The notes under the pieces were generated by a model, which was given only the letters and a program-made list of their open reading frames with translations, did no database searches and had not been told where the DNA came from. The translations under genes were made by a program, and so were the position numbers. Of a DNA stretch of 64,000 nt, positions 22,838 through 33,849 are shown piece by piece; within the stretch, counting starts at the first letter, position 1; every line of letters starts with the position of its first letter. The stretch lies in the NCBI GenBank assembly GCA_022925895.1, contig JAKSYS010000012.1, forward strand, positions 1 through 64,000. Direction: 5' to 3'. The stretch is from Fragilaria crotonensis. Taxonomy: Eukaryota; Bacillariophyta; Fragilariophyceae; Fragilariales; Fragilariaceae.

Positions 22838-25056
22838 TTTTAGAGCGATGTCTGCACTTCACATCCAGTTTGCACATTGCACACTTTCGTCATCAAAAGA
22901 ACGGTTTGTACGGATATCTTCATACCCCAACCTCGGCATCATGAGGAGTGATGATGAGTCTTCCAAGACTCCAACACAATACAAAACAACCGGTACATTT
23001 ACCGGTAGTTACAAACAGTAGGGTACTGGAGTAGTACTGTAGAACCAGGTTAGCTACTAACGATAGTCATATGCAGGAGCTCAAGAAGGGTTGAGATTTT
23101 GATCTATTTGTTAGTTGATTCCCAACATCTACTGGTATCTTCTGCAATGAGGCTTGGGCTCTGGGCACCCATTGCTGACTCCTACTCTGATGCTTGTTCT
23201 GCCACTTTGCTTGGCCAGCATGGTATATGATGTGATGAAATGATGTACTACTAGTAAAATCTAGAATTTGTCGTTACGGAACTAGGTGGTCATGATAGTG
23301 CGTACTAAAATCTCTCAAGACATTGTTGCATTTGTCCCTCCCACCAGGAGGATGCATGACTGAGAACAAACAGAAAGTTGCAGCTGCTTTATGAAAACAT
23401 ATTTGTCACCAGCATACGTGATGACATGATGTTGCTTGCTTGCAGCAGCGCAGATGGTTGTGGGACTCAACCAATTTTGTTGGTTACTGATATACCAACA
23501 AACATGAACTAATTATCGGGTTCTGAATGAAATGCCTCAACATTGTCTGCTTACGCAGTGGTTGTGATAACATCTCGGGATGATTGTGAAAAGGAATTGA
23601 TGCAGGTATGTTATTTCCTACTGAACTTGGTGAGTTGTTCTGGTGGTAAGAAAGATCAGCCACTGTCTACACCAAGAAGGCTGATGGGGGTGTAAAGAGT
23701 TCCAGCCAGCATGTTGGGAAGGATGTTTCAACACCAGAACAAAAGGCGCAAACAAGGACCTCATGAATTGGAGGAAGGCACCAGCACTTGTTGTATTTGC
23801 CATCCAAAGGTGCAGATAGTGAATACACGGATGTTGAACAACTCCTGCGCCTCTTGAAAAAAGTAGGCTAGTATCTTTCTTGATTTGAGAATATATATGT
23901 TAAAATGTTACGGTTCCACTTTTGAATAGTAGAAAGTGGTTGTCAACATGTACTATGACAGCCAACGTTGATGACTAAACAGATAATCAGCAAGTTGCGG
24001 CTTTGATTGAAAGCAATGTTTTCTAAATAGTAGACTGCTGGGTTCTGGTTTGGCCTTCAAGTTTTGTCCTTGATAAGGGAGTGGCTGTAAGGCCGTGGGA
24101 GCCTGGTTGAAAACAAAAACAAAAATTTCGTCTCTTTTTTTGTCCCGTAAGCATAGAGAGGACATGGGACTTTCGACTGACAACGGTTTCAATTCTATTT
24201 TGTAGAAAAATTGAACGTGAGTATTCTACGATAAAACGATACTGTGGTATTTATACTGGAGTACTGGAGTACCATTCCAAACACTAAAAATTCATTAAAT
24301 TTATATCAACGCGACTCGCCAGAAACAGCGAGAACTGAGAGAATTTAACACTTTCAGGGAAAGATGGTCGTGGTTGAGGGCAGCAGTTTAAATCGTTGAG
24401 CGTGATGAAGTCATTCTCGCAGTTGTGTAGACGATGCTCGTGGATGACTACGACATCTGGTAGTCACATTGACGATTTCATCCGCCCTGACGCTTTATAT
24501 AACATCGATCGTCCTATATGATAAATGATAAGTATTCGAAATCGTATTGCCCTAACGACGGCGCGAAAAGCATACGCATTTTTGTTATTCGACCACGACC
24601 AGTGACATCCGGTCTGTATAGACCTTCCACGTCAACCTTATTACCAGACAGAGGTGCTTTCCCGGATGTCCATACGTACAAGTGAAAAACTGATAACGAT
24701 ATATATAAAGGCATTTAACACCTCAGCCACGGCTAATCTTAATCCCGCTTCCTCCGTGACCCACAAAAATACTTAGGATAAAGTGTTTTAGTATTACTCC
24801 GATTTGGAATTCCCATGAGTTCGGATCAAGACCACGAGCGCCGAAAAGTCATGAGGCCCAACTCGCTTTTGCTGTTGGGCTGCAGCGACAGGTAACAAAC
24901 GAACACGTGAGTTTATAAACACGAGTTTAGATACATAATTCATTCGTATCGGGCCTGAACTCTGCTGTGAGGAATCTACTCTATATTACTATCGTCTTGT
25001 CGCGTACAAGACTCTCGTCGACTCATTTCGCGCTCCCGTCACTTCGCACAAAAGCC
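22838..25056. other. Long intergenic region, no gene recognised
   Basis: About 2.2 kb. 23000-24200 is AT-richer and without GTAC excess, with no conserved ORF, and looks like decayed repeat DNA. A TATATATAAA stretch lies at about 24700-24712. The last ~100 bp form the 5' region of the following basic protein. No TIR, LTR or RNA gene was recognised. Confidence 0.5.
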
Positions 25057-25989
25057 ATGATCCGCATTGGAAGAAAGAAAAGTGACTGCCTACAGCTCGA
25101 GGCACTGGTGCTTGATGTTGTCCTGGATCCACCGGCGCACGACTCCTTAGCCGGAAGTCAACGCCGTCGTCGTCGTCGTCGTCGCGGTTCAACGGGTATG
25201 ATCGAAGAGGTTGAGGCGGCCGAGATTCCCGCGGCGCCGAGACGACCTCTTCCTTCAGATTCGGATCCTTCGTCGCGTCACCGTGGATTACAACGTCGAG
25301 ACAAAAATGCACCGCGGAGGAGTCGTATTGACAAGAGCCACCTCCAAATCAATCGAATGGGTCTACCGAGGACGGCTGCGGCATCAACGGCCAAAATGAC
25401 TGATCTGCAACAGGAATCACCGGGTCTTACAGCCGACCTTACTCCCAACGATCTAGTAGAAGATGAAACGTTGGACATTTATTTTGACGTTATGAAACGG
25501 AGGTCTGATTTCCGGCGAAAGTTGCTTGACCTAAACGATCCCGACTTTTTTGGTACTACCGATCACTGTGCTCAAACTGTGTTTGCACCCAGTGGTAGTG
25601 TAGCGTCCGGTGCCATGACAGTTCGCACTGAACCGGCAATCCGACGATCCAAGAGTACAAGTAAGAGGAAGAAAATTACTGGTAGAAAGAAGGAATCGAG
25701 CTGGAGGAATGACGACTCGTCCAAGCTACCGCGTCGAGTGTATGCACAAATTGAATTTGAGCAAGACAGATCGGACGTGAAGTTTTGGAAACTACGTTCC
25801 AGCGGCAACGACGAAAAGACTGAGCTACCGGGAGATGACAGTTTTGGCGACAACATCCAACCACACGCCAAGTACATTCCTTCTGAGAAGAAACGCGATT
25901 ATGAGCCGGAAGATGCATCGAAAATGTCAAAGCAATCACTGCAAAAATCAAAACTGGCATTCAAGAGGTTCTCAAATTCAGCGGCTTGA
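25057..25989 (+). CDS. Hypothetical basic, low-complexity protein
   Basis: I do not recognise this protein. The open frame extends upstream from a GTG at 24967, but the first ATG is at 25057, giving 310 aa. It carries a run of eight arginines encoded by CGC/CGT repeats (25160-25186), several Lys/Arg-rich patches ('RRSKSTSKRKKITGRKKES') and a more conserved-looking central part ('DETLDIYFDVMKRRSDFRRK', 'DLNDPDFFGTTD'). It has no membrane segment or catalytic motif. The basic patches resemble nuclear or nucleolar localisation signals, so a nuclear protein is a guess. Codon use and the absence of stops over 1 kb support a real gene. Confidence 0.6.
   Translation: MIRIGRKKSDCLQLEALVLDVVLDPPAHDSLAGSQRRRRRRRRGSTGMIEEVEAAEIPAAPRRPLPSDSDPSSRHRGLQRRDKNAPRRSRIDKSHLQINRMGLPRTAAASTAKMTDLQQESPGLTADLTPNDLVEDETLDIYFDVMKRRSDFRRKLLDLNDPDFFGTTDHCAQTVFAPSGSVASGAMTVRTEPAIRRSKSTSKRKKITGRKKESSWRNDDSSKLPRRVYAQIEFEQDRSDVKFWKLRSSGNDEKTELPGDDSFGDNIQPHAKYIPSEKKRDYEPEDASKMSKQSLQKSKLAFKRFSNSAA
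25160..25190 (+). repeat. Coding (CGT)n trinucleotide microsatellite
   Basis: Consecutive CGC/CGT codons encode a poly-arginine tract in the hypothetical protein. It is likely length-polymorphic. Confidence 0.85.
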
Positions 25990-26464
25990 GGTGTAAGGTG
26001 TAACGCTACAATCTAACAGTCCCTTGTAGCTTTCTTTGTCACTGTGACTTGACACATTTAAAAAAAAACACTCATAGTACAGTACACTTTAATACGGAGT
26101 ACTCGATTAACTTGACAATCAGCAATGCACTACTACATCCCTCTATTGCATGAAGTGATGAAGGTACCCTAGAACCAGTGGTGTTGTGCTTTGCCACAAC
26201 AAGGCTCCAGTTGGCGAATCCTCCATCAATATCAGAAGACCCAAGACATTGGTTTGGCACATCTGTGAATTCAGAAGATGCGCTTGTTATCCGGATGCTT
26301 TACCCTGCTTACCTGTTGCATCTGTCTGTCTTCTTGGGGGGGCACCGTCGAGCTCCGAGGCGGAGTGAAAAATGTGAATTAGGGCTGTAAACACCAGAAT
26401 CAGATTTGTTAAATGATGTCTCTCATCTGGAAGAAGGTTCATTCGATAGTCATATCCAGTAGCC
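25990..26464. other. Spacer between convergent hypothetical genes
   Basis: About 475 bp between two gene ends. It includes an A-run at 26060 and short GTAC-containing stretches. No gene is seen. Confidence 0.5.
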
Positions 26465-26929
26465 TTAGTACAAGTCATCGTCCCAATCTTCCAAGTCGCA
26501 TAGGAATTCCGATGCCACATGTTCTCCTGCGATCCTCCGTTGCCCTCCCACAAAATCACTGTTCTCGCTGGACGCACTCGTCACAGACTCACGATCGTCA
26601 TCATTTTCCACTTTTTCGTTCTCAAGAGAATCAATAATGCGCGCCAATAATGAAGTGCTTGGGTTTGTCGGTCCTTTGCCTGGTTCCCACTTCGTCGCGC
26701 ATTCGGCATCAAGATTGTCCACCAGCGATCGAGTGACAACAACCGTCATCATGAGATATTGCGTCACTTTGTTTGTGTGAGATGAAAGCCGCCACAGCAT
26801 CGTTCCAAGCTCTGACACACAGCGCTGAAGACTCTCCCGCGCGTTTGCGTGCGTCGGCTTTCGCATGTCTTGAAGAGACACTTCTTCCAAATCGTTGTCA
26901 GAATCCAGATTCAGCCGATCCGGAGTCAT
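26465..26929 (-). CDS. Hypothetical small acidic protein
   Basis: 154 aa from ATG 26929. Not recognised. An acidic N-terminus ('LDSDNDLEEVSLQDMRK') is followed by a likely amphipathic helical part ('ESLQRCVSELGTMLWRLSSH', 'TQYLMMTVVVTRSLVDNLDA') and a disordered acidic C-terminus ending 'LEDWDDDLY'. There is no signal peptide and no clear membrane span. It lies in convergent orientation to the basic protein at 25057. The absence of simple repeats and the coherent helix pattern favour a real gene, but expression evidence is missing. Confidence 0.5.
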   Translation of the reverse strand: MTPDRLNLDSDNDLEEVSLQDMRKPTHANARESLQRCVSELGTMLWRLSSHTNKVTQYLMMTVVVTRSLVDNLDAECATKWEPGKGPTNPSTSLLARIIDSLENEKVENDDDRESVTSASSENSDFVGGQRRIAGEHVASEFLCDLEDWDDDLY

Positions 26930-27847
26930 TGTTCAAAATCTTGCACAGAATCTTGTCTTCTTGGAACGAGGCAGTGGCTTAAGGTTATTGCGCTGTTGAT
27001 AGGCAGGATGAACAGCTTCACCTTGCGTGATGGAATATTATTATTGAGAAAAACCTTTAAAGGTCTATCGTTATCCGCATAGTACTGTATGTGCTGGATA
27101 TCCACTCAATGTGGGTCTTCCACTTCCCTTCGAAACGGGACACCAACAGATGCGTGTGCAATGCGACCACAGTCTCAGCTACTGGAGTTGTACTGGTAGT
27201 CGGACAGATGCCATCTGAATTCGTGACGAACTCTATTATTGCCTCCTCATTCCTGATTCACGTTTCCGATGCTCGTGATGAAACCCTCAGTAGTGTATCA
27301 TAGCAACAGGATGTCTACAGTTTACTGCGGCACTGGGATTCGAAAGAATGAGATACGAACTGTATGCACGCAGTATCAAGTTTTTCTCGGAATGCTTCAA
27401 GTTCGATATGTTTAGTACTGCACGTGGTACCATTATGCGCAGAACGCCCGTCGCACTACTTCGCAAAATTGGGCTTTAATCAAGCATCGAAAACGTCCAA
27501 CACTTTGACCGCTGACGACGTGTTTCATAATGTTGTCACGGTTGAACAAAAATTCGGCAAAGCAAAAAAATGTCAATCACGGAGGTGTAAAACGTACCAC
27601 TATGAGTAGTACGTGGCATACGGACAGTGGGACAGGAGTTGCTGTGTACTCAGTACTCGGAGTACGGCGTAGTAGTACGAGTACCCGGTACTCCAGACTC
27701 CAGACTGCAGTATATACTTGAACGCTTGAATGATGAACTTTGAACAAATCGACGCCACATGACATGCATACGGTAGACTACACCAGCAAGTACTTTGTAC
27801 TTTGTACTATCGTACTTTCATATTGTTTATACTGTAATACTGGTGTT
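26930..27847. other. Intergenic region left of the copia insertion
   Basis: No gene is recognised. GTAC-rich stretches occur at 27650-27720 and 27785-27840. The copia element is inserted at the right edge of this DNA. Confidence 0.5.
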
Positions 27848-27852
27848 ACCAT

Positions 27853-28151
27853 TGTTGATGATAAGGAGCGTACTGGCACTGATGACGGTGTTTCTACGGA
27901 AGAAGACAACAGTACGGATATCGTTTTACTAAATGAATTACCGAGCGAGACGTGGGTAGACGTCGTAAAGAAAGTAAGGCTCGGAGCGCGAGTAAGAAAG
28001 AGATGTGTTTCGAGAGATCATTCTCTCGAAACAATCCAATAGTAGAAGACTAGTTACATTGACTTTCTTCCTCTCCCGTTGTAGCGCCCATCGCATCAAG
28101 GTTACCATAGGTTCAACGCCTACGGGGTGCGGAGTAGCGAACAATCTAACA
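27853..28151 (+). repeat. 5' LTR of the copia element
   Basis: 299 bp, TG...CA termini, nearly identical to 33547-33844. It contains a perfect 12-bp-arm hairpin at 28006-28033. Confidence 0.95.
28006..28033. promoter_or_regulatory. Perfect LTR hairpin (12-bp arms, 4-nt loop)
   Basis: TGTTTCGAGAGA and TCTCTCGAAACA flank the loop TCAT. The same hairpin is present in the 3' LTR at 33699-33726, so it is conserved between the two copies. The right arm plus the next bases (28022-28034) is the exact complement of the sequence immediately after the LTR. Confidence 0.85.
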
Positions 28152-28164
28152 TTGTTTCGAGAGA
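28152..28164 (+). promoter_or_regulatory. Putative primer-binding site, complementary to the element's own LTR
   Basis: The 13 bases TTGTTTCGAGAGA directly abut the 5' LTR, where a reverse-transcription primer must anneal. They do not begin with the usual TGG of a tRNA 3'-end complement. They are a perfect complement of LTR bases 28022-28034 (TCTCTCGAAACAA). Including LTR base 28151 the match is 14 nt. This is the arrangement expected for self-priming. Confidence 0.55.
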
Positions 28165-28199
28165 AATTAGCCAAGAAATCGACTCGATATTAAGTATTT

Positions 28200-28609
28200 A
28201 TGGACGAAGAAGAGGAACGAGATCTCATCAACGAACTTGAAGCCTTGAACCTCCGCACCGCTGAAATCATCGAGCAATTGGCAGCGAGGGACGTCGGTAA
28301 GCAGAATCGCAGGGGAGCAACGAAAACTCACCACGAGGTACGCGCCGTACCCGTCACGTCGGTATCCGCTACCGGGAACCCAACCAACCCGTCCGTCAAC
28401 GGGCTGAGGAAAGGGACCGCGTCGGATCAAGAACAAGGTTATCAAACCCGCGACCTGGCCCGTCGAGAGGCCCTGGATTAAGGAAGAGGCGCGACGAGCA
28501 ACCATAACTCGAGTCACCAGGGATCAGATTCACTTCGTGACCGATAACGGAACCAGAACTTGGAGGCCCCAAACAACCTCGAACGAATCGAGTAACACGA
28601 GAAAATGAG
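28200..28609 (+). CDS. Short 5' ORF of the copia element, frame-broken
   Basis: An acidic, coiled-coil-like N-terminus ('DEEEERDLINELEALNLRTA') is followed, in a second frame, by 'IKNKVIKPATWPVERPW' and 'ATITRVTRDQIHFVTDNG', then 'RTWRPQTTSNESSN' and a stop at 28607-28609. The second part resembles the small SH3/tudor-like module that precedes gag in some diatom elements; this is inferred from its pattern only. One missing C near 28420 (CC read as C) accounts for at least one of the breaks. Confidence 0.5.
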
Positions 28610-29611
28610 TGCCTCAGTAAACACGGGAGCAGCCTCCGCTGTTAGTAGCATCACCGATGCCACCAGGACAAGCGGACGATCCACTGGAGGTCGAGGCCGC
28701 GGCGGACGGCGCAATCGCACTAGTGGCGCCGGCGGCACCAGTCGAAGCTCCACGAGTCGGAGAACCAGCACCTTCAAGGGTGCCACCGCGGACATGAATG
28801 CAAACGTCTTCGAGTGTTTTGAAGAACACGGAGACCGCCGCCAGTACGCGAGAACCGTCGAGGCGCTGGAAGGATACATGAAGAAAACAATGAAGTATTC
28901 GGAAGACTTGGCCCCATTGTTCGCACCGGAGATGTCCTTGCCGCGAGTCGCGTACCCAAGGGACCCGGGGCCTAACCCCAGCAAGGTGGAAGAAGCCATT
29001 TGGAACGAAGAGACGCGGGAGTATGTGAAACGTGCTCGGGCCCTCATCGGAAACCTCGCGACAGGCATGGCCGTCATCTGGGGACAGTGCAGTGAAGCAA
29101 TGAAGTCCAAAGTCAAGTCACACGGCCAGTTTGCCGAGAAATGGGCCGAGAACGACTGCGCGTGGTTACTTCACGAGATCAGAGCCGTCACACTCCAGTT
29201 TGACGAAAAGAAAAACCCATTCATCTCCCTCTTGGATGCGAGAGCGAGTTTCCTGAACTGCAAACAGGGGCAGACACAGTCTGCGGACGAATATATGGAA
29301 GAGATGAAGACGTGGATCGATAACATTGAGTATCATGGTGGGACAATCTCGGAAAGTCCCACCCTCATTGCCGATGTCGACCCCCTTGGCAACGCCCGTT
29401 CTGTTGAGGTCCGATCCGCGATGGCAAGGGACCGCACCATTGCCACCGCATTCATACGTAACGCCGACCCAACGAGATACGGGACACTTATCACGGAGCT
29501 GGCCAATCAATACGCTCGTGGAAAGGACGAGTACCCGACTGACTTAACCTCGGCATACGGTCTACTTGTGAACTACACGACCCCACAAATGCAGCGAGGG
29601 GCGAAATGAAA
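28605..29611 (+). CDS. Gag capsid-like protein of the copia element
   Basis: From ATG 28605: a Ser/Arg/Gly-rich basic N-terminus ('GRSTGGRGRGGRRNRTSG'), then a mostly helical gag domain ('CAWLLHEIRAVTLQFDEKKN', 'QSADEYMEEMKTWIDNIEYH'). It would form the virus-like particle that packages element RNA. The open frame stops at 29609. Adding one G to the run at 29598-29601 fuses it to the next frame carrying the zinc knuckle and protease, giving a gag-pol polyprotein as in other copia elements. Confidence 0.85.
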
Positions 29612-30350
29612 ACAACTGTCCAAACTCGTACTGCTCCGAACCCCGAAACCAGCGCCATGACCTTTGTGCAGCGCAACGTTGTGGCCGGCACCAACGGAGT
29701 CACCCATGAGGGCATCACGTGCTTCAATTGCAACAACATGGGACACTATTCGGTTGACTGCCCCGAGCCGAGGAGCACTGGCACGGCTACGGGAACCACG
29801 TTGACTCAAGCGGCCTATGTACTCGCCCAGGCTGGTGCCCCCGGGATCCATCCGGACTGGGTCCTGTTGGATTCCCAATCGACCGTATCGGTGTTTAAGA
29901 ATGCATCCATGCTCACGAACATCCGACGCAGCCCGAATGTACTTCGTGCTATCACCAACGGTGGTCATCAGGACTCGTGCCTACTCGGTGATTTCCCGAA
30001 CCTCGGCCCGGTGTGGTATAACAGCGACTCCATCGCCAACATCCTCTCATTGTCCGAAGTACGCAAGGTGTGTCGCGTAACGATGGACACCGGGCTGGGC
30101 TGCCATGTGCGTGCATCGCCTGGATGGGTCCGTTATGAAGTTCGTTGAGCACGACAACGGTCTGTATGTTTTTGTGCCTAATTCTAGTGCCGACGTTACT
30201 GGTTACACCCTTGTCTCCACCGTAGCCGAAAACAAGCGCATGTTTACTCAGCGCGAGATCAGGAATGCCGACCTTGCCCGCGAACTGTATCGGAAGATTG
30301 GCAGACCCAACGAGGCAGAGTTTCAGTCTATCCTCCGCGCAACCTGATTC
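29606..30350 (+). CDS. Zinc knuckle and aspartic protease region of copia pol, frame-broken
   Basis: CX2CX4HX4C knuckle at 29720-29761 ('CFNCNNMGHYSVDC') followed by a protease core with 'VLLDSQSTVSVFKN', where D-S replaces the usual D-T/S-G. The frame changes near 30110 to continue as 'VHRLDGSVMKFVEHDNGLYV' and the pre-integrase segment ('TQREIRNADLARELYRKIG'). Confidence 0.75.
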
Positions 30351-31540
30351 GGAACTGCCCCGTCACACCTGATGACGCTCGACGAGCACTGATCATCTAC
30401 GGGCCGGACATTGCCGCCCTCAAGGGAAGACGACACACGCGCCCCCGGCTCCGCGTGCTCCAACCTTTGTTGCCGTGCCCCTACCGGCACCAGTCCTCCT
30501 TCACCACCGCAACGTTACCCTTTGCGTTGACCTTTTCTTTGTCCAAGGTCTCCCTTTCTTTCACACCATATCGCGCGACATTGGGTTCCGCACCGTTGCC
30601 CCGATTACGGACCGCCGCCAACCAACTTTGTGGCGAGAGTTACAGGCCGTGCTTCGCGTTTATCGCGACCGGGGCCTTACGATCCGTGACCTTCATTGCG
30701 ATCACGAGTTCGAATGCCTACGTCCTTCGCTGCTGCCTATCGTCATGAATGTTGTCCCCACCGATAGTCACGTTGGGGAAATTGAACGCTCCATCCGCAC
30801 CATCAAGGAGCGGTTACGGGCATGTGCCCACGGCCTCCCGTTCAAACGCCTACCGCGCCTCCTCATTACCCACATGGTTGCCGACGTCGTTCGTTGTCTG
30901 AACCAATTCCCTTTCCGACACGGCGTTTCCGCCACGCTCAGCCCGACCATCGTCACAGGTATCGGCCTTCGGACTATCGCACACTTACCCTTGAATTTGG
31001 GTCCTACGTGCAAGTGTTTGAGGACAATTCGCCATCGAACACCACCCGTGCCCGGTCCCTCGGAGCCATTACGCTGACGCCCACGGGTAACGCTCAAGGC
31101 GATTACTATTTCTTGTCCCTTGCCTCTGGCGCTCTCATCTCGCGACATCAATGGACCGCGGTCCCCATGACCGACGCAACCATCGCTCGTGTCGAAGCCC
31201 TCGCCAAGCACGAAGGGCTTCCCCCCCTTCAGGCCCGCGGTCTCGTTGTTGAATGGCGGCCGGATATGCCCATCGATGACGACGAGTATGATCGCGACTA
31301 CGACAGCGACAGCGACGACGATGCAAGGGACGACCCTTTTCCCCTCGACGACTATCCTGCAGTCGATGCGGCCGAACTCGCCGACCTCCTTGCCGATGCC
31401 CCTCCGCTTCCAGATGCGGCCCTCCGCGGCTCCCCGCGTTGGTGCAAGGAGCGCCGGACGCTTACGAGGACATCGATATCGAACTCATACCTCCCGGGGA
31501 CGCCTACGATGAAAACGACGACGACATGGTGTTCGAAGAC
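30350..31540 (+). CDS. Integrase region of copia pol, frame-broken
   Basis: DDE integrase core: 'NVTLCVDLFFVQGLPFFHTI' carries the first Asp, 'GLTIRDLHCDHEFECLRPSL' the second, and 'SHVGEIERSIRTIKERLRA' the Glu. It is followed by 'LEFGSYVQVFEDNSPSNTTR', 'GDYYFLSLASGALISRHQWT' and an acidic tail. It inserts the cDNA copy. At least two frame changes (near 30350 and 30990) separate the segments. Confidence 0.8.
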
Positions 31541-33518
31541 AACGACGAACGAGAGGACGCCGACAACTTGGATGAAGACCAAGGAGCGCCACTGCAGGAC
31601 GCCGACAACTTGGATGAAGACCAGGAGCGCCACTGCAGGACGACCAATACGAACGCGAGGACGTCGACAACTTGGATGAAGACCAGGAGCGCCACCGCAG
31701 AACGATCAACCCACGGATGCAGACCAAGGAGCGCACGAGAATCAAGGAGCGAACCACGCGCACTACCAGCTCCGACCACGAAACGACAGACAAGCGAATA
31801 GTTTTCGAAGTGCCATCGACCAACCACACAGCAACCAGTCGTACTACCCGCCGGTTCAGCTTTTTCAGAACGGACACGTAAACCGACAGGTCATATTCCG
31901 CTACGTATTGGCGCAGATGTCAGCCAAGGCAGCCATCCGACAACATGGAAAAGTTGCGGAGGACGCCCTTCTGGCCGAATTTTCTCAGATGAAGGACCTC
32001 ACAGTTTACGAACCCATCGACCCAGCAACCTGACCAGGGAACAAAGCGAATGGCACTAGAGCCATCAACCTTGTACAACAGAAGCGATGCGGGCGTTTCA
32101 AGGGAAGGACTGTGGCGGACGGACGCCTACAACGGAACCTCTACGACAAATCGGAAACCGCATCGCCTACGGTAGCTACGGACGCGCTCCTCCTCACCAT
32201 CCTGATCGATGCGTACGAGCGTCGTGACGTCGGAACGGCGGACATAGTCGGGGCCTATCTTAAGGCTCAAATGGATGATTTCGTGCTAATGAAATTTACC
32301 GGTGAGTCCGTCGACATTTTGTGCAAAATGGACCCGAAATATTTGGACTTTGTAACCATGGAAGGGAACACGAAGGTTGTGTACGTTCGATTGGTGAAGG
32401 CTATATACGGATGCGTGAAGTCCGCCCTACTATGGTACAACCTGTTCAGCTCCACCTTGGAAGAAATGGGTTTCGTGTTGAACCCTTACGATCCATGCAT
32501 TGCCAATCGAACCGTTAACGGAAAACAATGTACTATTGCCTGGTACGTGGACGACACAAAGATCTCGCACGTGGACCCGGAAGTGGTTACGTCTGTTATC
32601 TCCGCCATCGAACAGCGTTTTGACAAAATGAAAGTTACCCGAGGCAGGGAGCACACGTTCCTAGGCATGAACATCAAGTACACCGACCGCGGGACTGCCA
32701 TAATTTCGATGAAGGACTACCTGTTGGAAGCGATCGATGAATCCGGATTGGAGGTCGTACACACCGCGGCTACCCCCGCGCGGAGGACTTTGTTTGAGGT
32801 AAACTCGCGAGCTACCCCTTTGAAACCGGACCGTTTTGAAACGTTCCGAAGCGTGGTCATGAAGCTACTGTACGTGGCTCTGCGCGCACGTATGGACCTC
32901 CTGCTCGCGATTTCCTTCTTATCAACGAGGATATCCAAAAGTACAGTTGAAGACGAGGGCAAGCTCAAACGGGTGCTGGAATACATCAAGGGAGCTGCAG
33001 ACCTAGAGTATGAACTCGGTGCGGACCAACTTGGCAGTTTCACGACCTGGGTGGACGCATCGTATGCGACACACCCGGACATGAAGAGTCACACCGGCGG
33101 ACTTCTTTCGTTTGGGACCGGGGCACTAATGTGCAAATCAAACAAGCAAAAACTGAACACGAGGAGTTCAACGGAGGCTGAGGTGGTCGGCGCAAGCGAT
33201 TACCTCCCGAACACCCTATGGGTACAGCTTTTTATGAAGGCACAGGGATATCCCATGCAAAAGACGTATTTCGAACAGGACAACGAGAGTGCGATAAAAT
33301 TGGAAAAGAATGGTCGCGTATCGGCCGGCCCCAAGTCCCGCCACATCGACATTCGATATTTTTGGATCAAGGATCGAATTAAGAGCGCCAACGTGGACAT
33401 TCGTCACTGCCCAACGCTACGTATGATCGCTGATTTTTTTACGAAGCCGCTCCAAGGCAACCTTTTCCGACTTTTCCGCAGCGTGATCCTCGGACATGAA
33501 CACACCAACTCCTCCTAA
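31540..33518 (+). CDS. Reverse transcriptase and RNase H of the copia element
   Basis: The main open frame is 32112-33518. RT motifs: 'DIVGAYLKAQMDDFVLMKF', 'VKAIYGCVKSALLWYNLF' and the catalytic 'IAWYVDDTKISH'. RNase H: 'WVDASYATHPDMKSHTGG', 'NTRSSTEAEVVGASDYL' and 'RHIDIRYFWIKDRI'. It ends 'MIADFFTKPLQGNLF' then a short tail. The upstream part (e.g. 'EDALLAEFSQMKDLTVYEPI', 31950-32040) connects through two one-base contractions near 32045 and 32057. Confidence 0.92.
31557..31700 (+). repeat. Tandem repeat in the acidic linker of copia pol
   Basis: Three imperfect copies of a unit encoding 'DNLDEDQGAP' lie between integrase and RT. The first two units are directly adjacent; the third is separated by a short insert. 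Run-length differences between copies throw the frame. Confidence 0.85.
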
Positions 33519-33546
33519 ACATCGCCATCGCACCGTCCGAGGAGCG

Positions 33547-33844
33547 TGTTGATGATAAGGAGCGTACTGGCACTGATGACGGTGTTTCTACGGAAGAAGA
33601 CAACAGTACGGATATCGTTTTACTAAATGAATTACCGAGCGAGACGTGGGTAGACGTCGTAAAGAAAGGTAAGGCTCAGGCGCGAGTAAGAAGAGATGTG
33701 TTTCGAGAGATCATTCTCTCGAAACAATCCAGTAGTAGAAGACTAGTTACATTGACTTTCTTCCTCTCCCGTTGTAGCGCCCATCGCATCAAGGTTACCA
33801 TAGGTTCAACGCCTACGGGGTGCGGAGTAGCGAACAATCTAACA
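33547..33844 (+). repeat. 3' LTR of the copia element
   Basis: 298 bp copy of the 5' LTR. It is preceded by a short purine stretch (GAGGAG) and followed by the second ACCAT. Confidence 0.95.
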
Positions 33845-33849
33845 ACCAT

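Larger units (their letters stand above)
27848..33849 (+). mobile_element. Complete Ty1/copia LTR retrotransposon with 5-bp target duplication
   Basis: The element spans 27853-33844. The flanking direct repeat ACCAT lies at 27848-27852 and 33845-33849. The two ~299-bp LTRs start TGTTGATG and end TCTAACA. They differ only at a handful of positions, mainly one-base run-length differences near 27970-28003 versus 33668-33696, plus one A/G change. The internal order is a small 5' ORF, gag with a CCHC knuckle, protease, integrase, RT and RNase H, i.e. the copia order of diatom elements. The frame breaks in the coding region are mostly single-base contractions, so the copy may be intact. LTR similarity indicates recent insertion. 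Confidence 0.95.
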
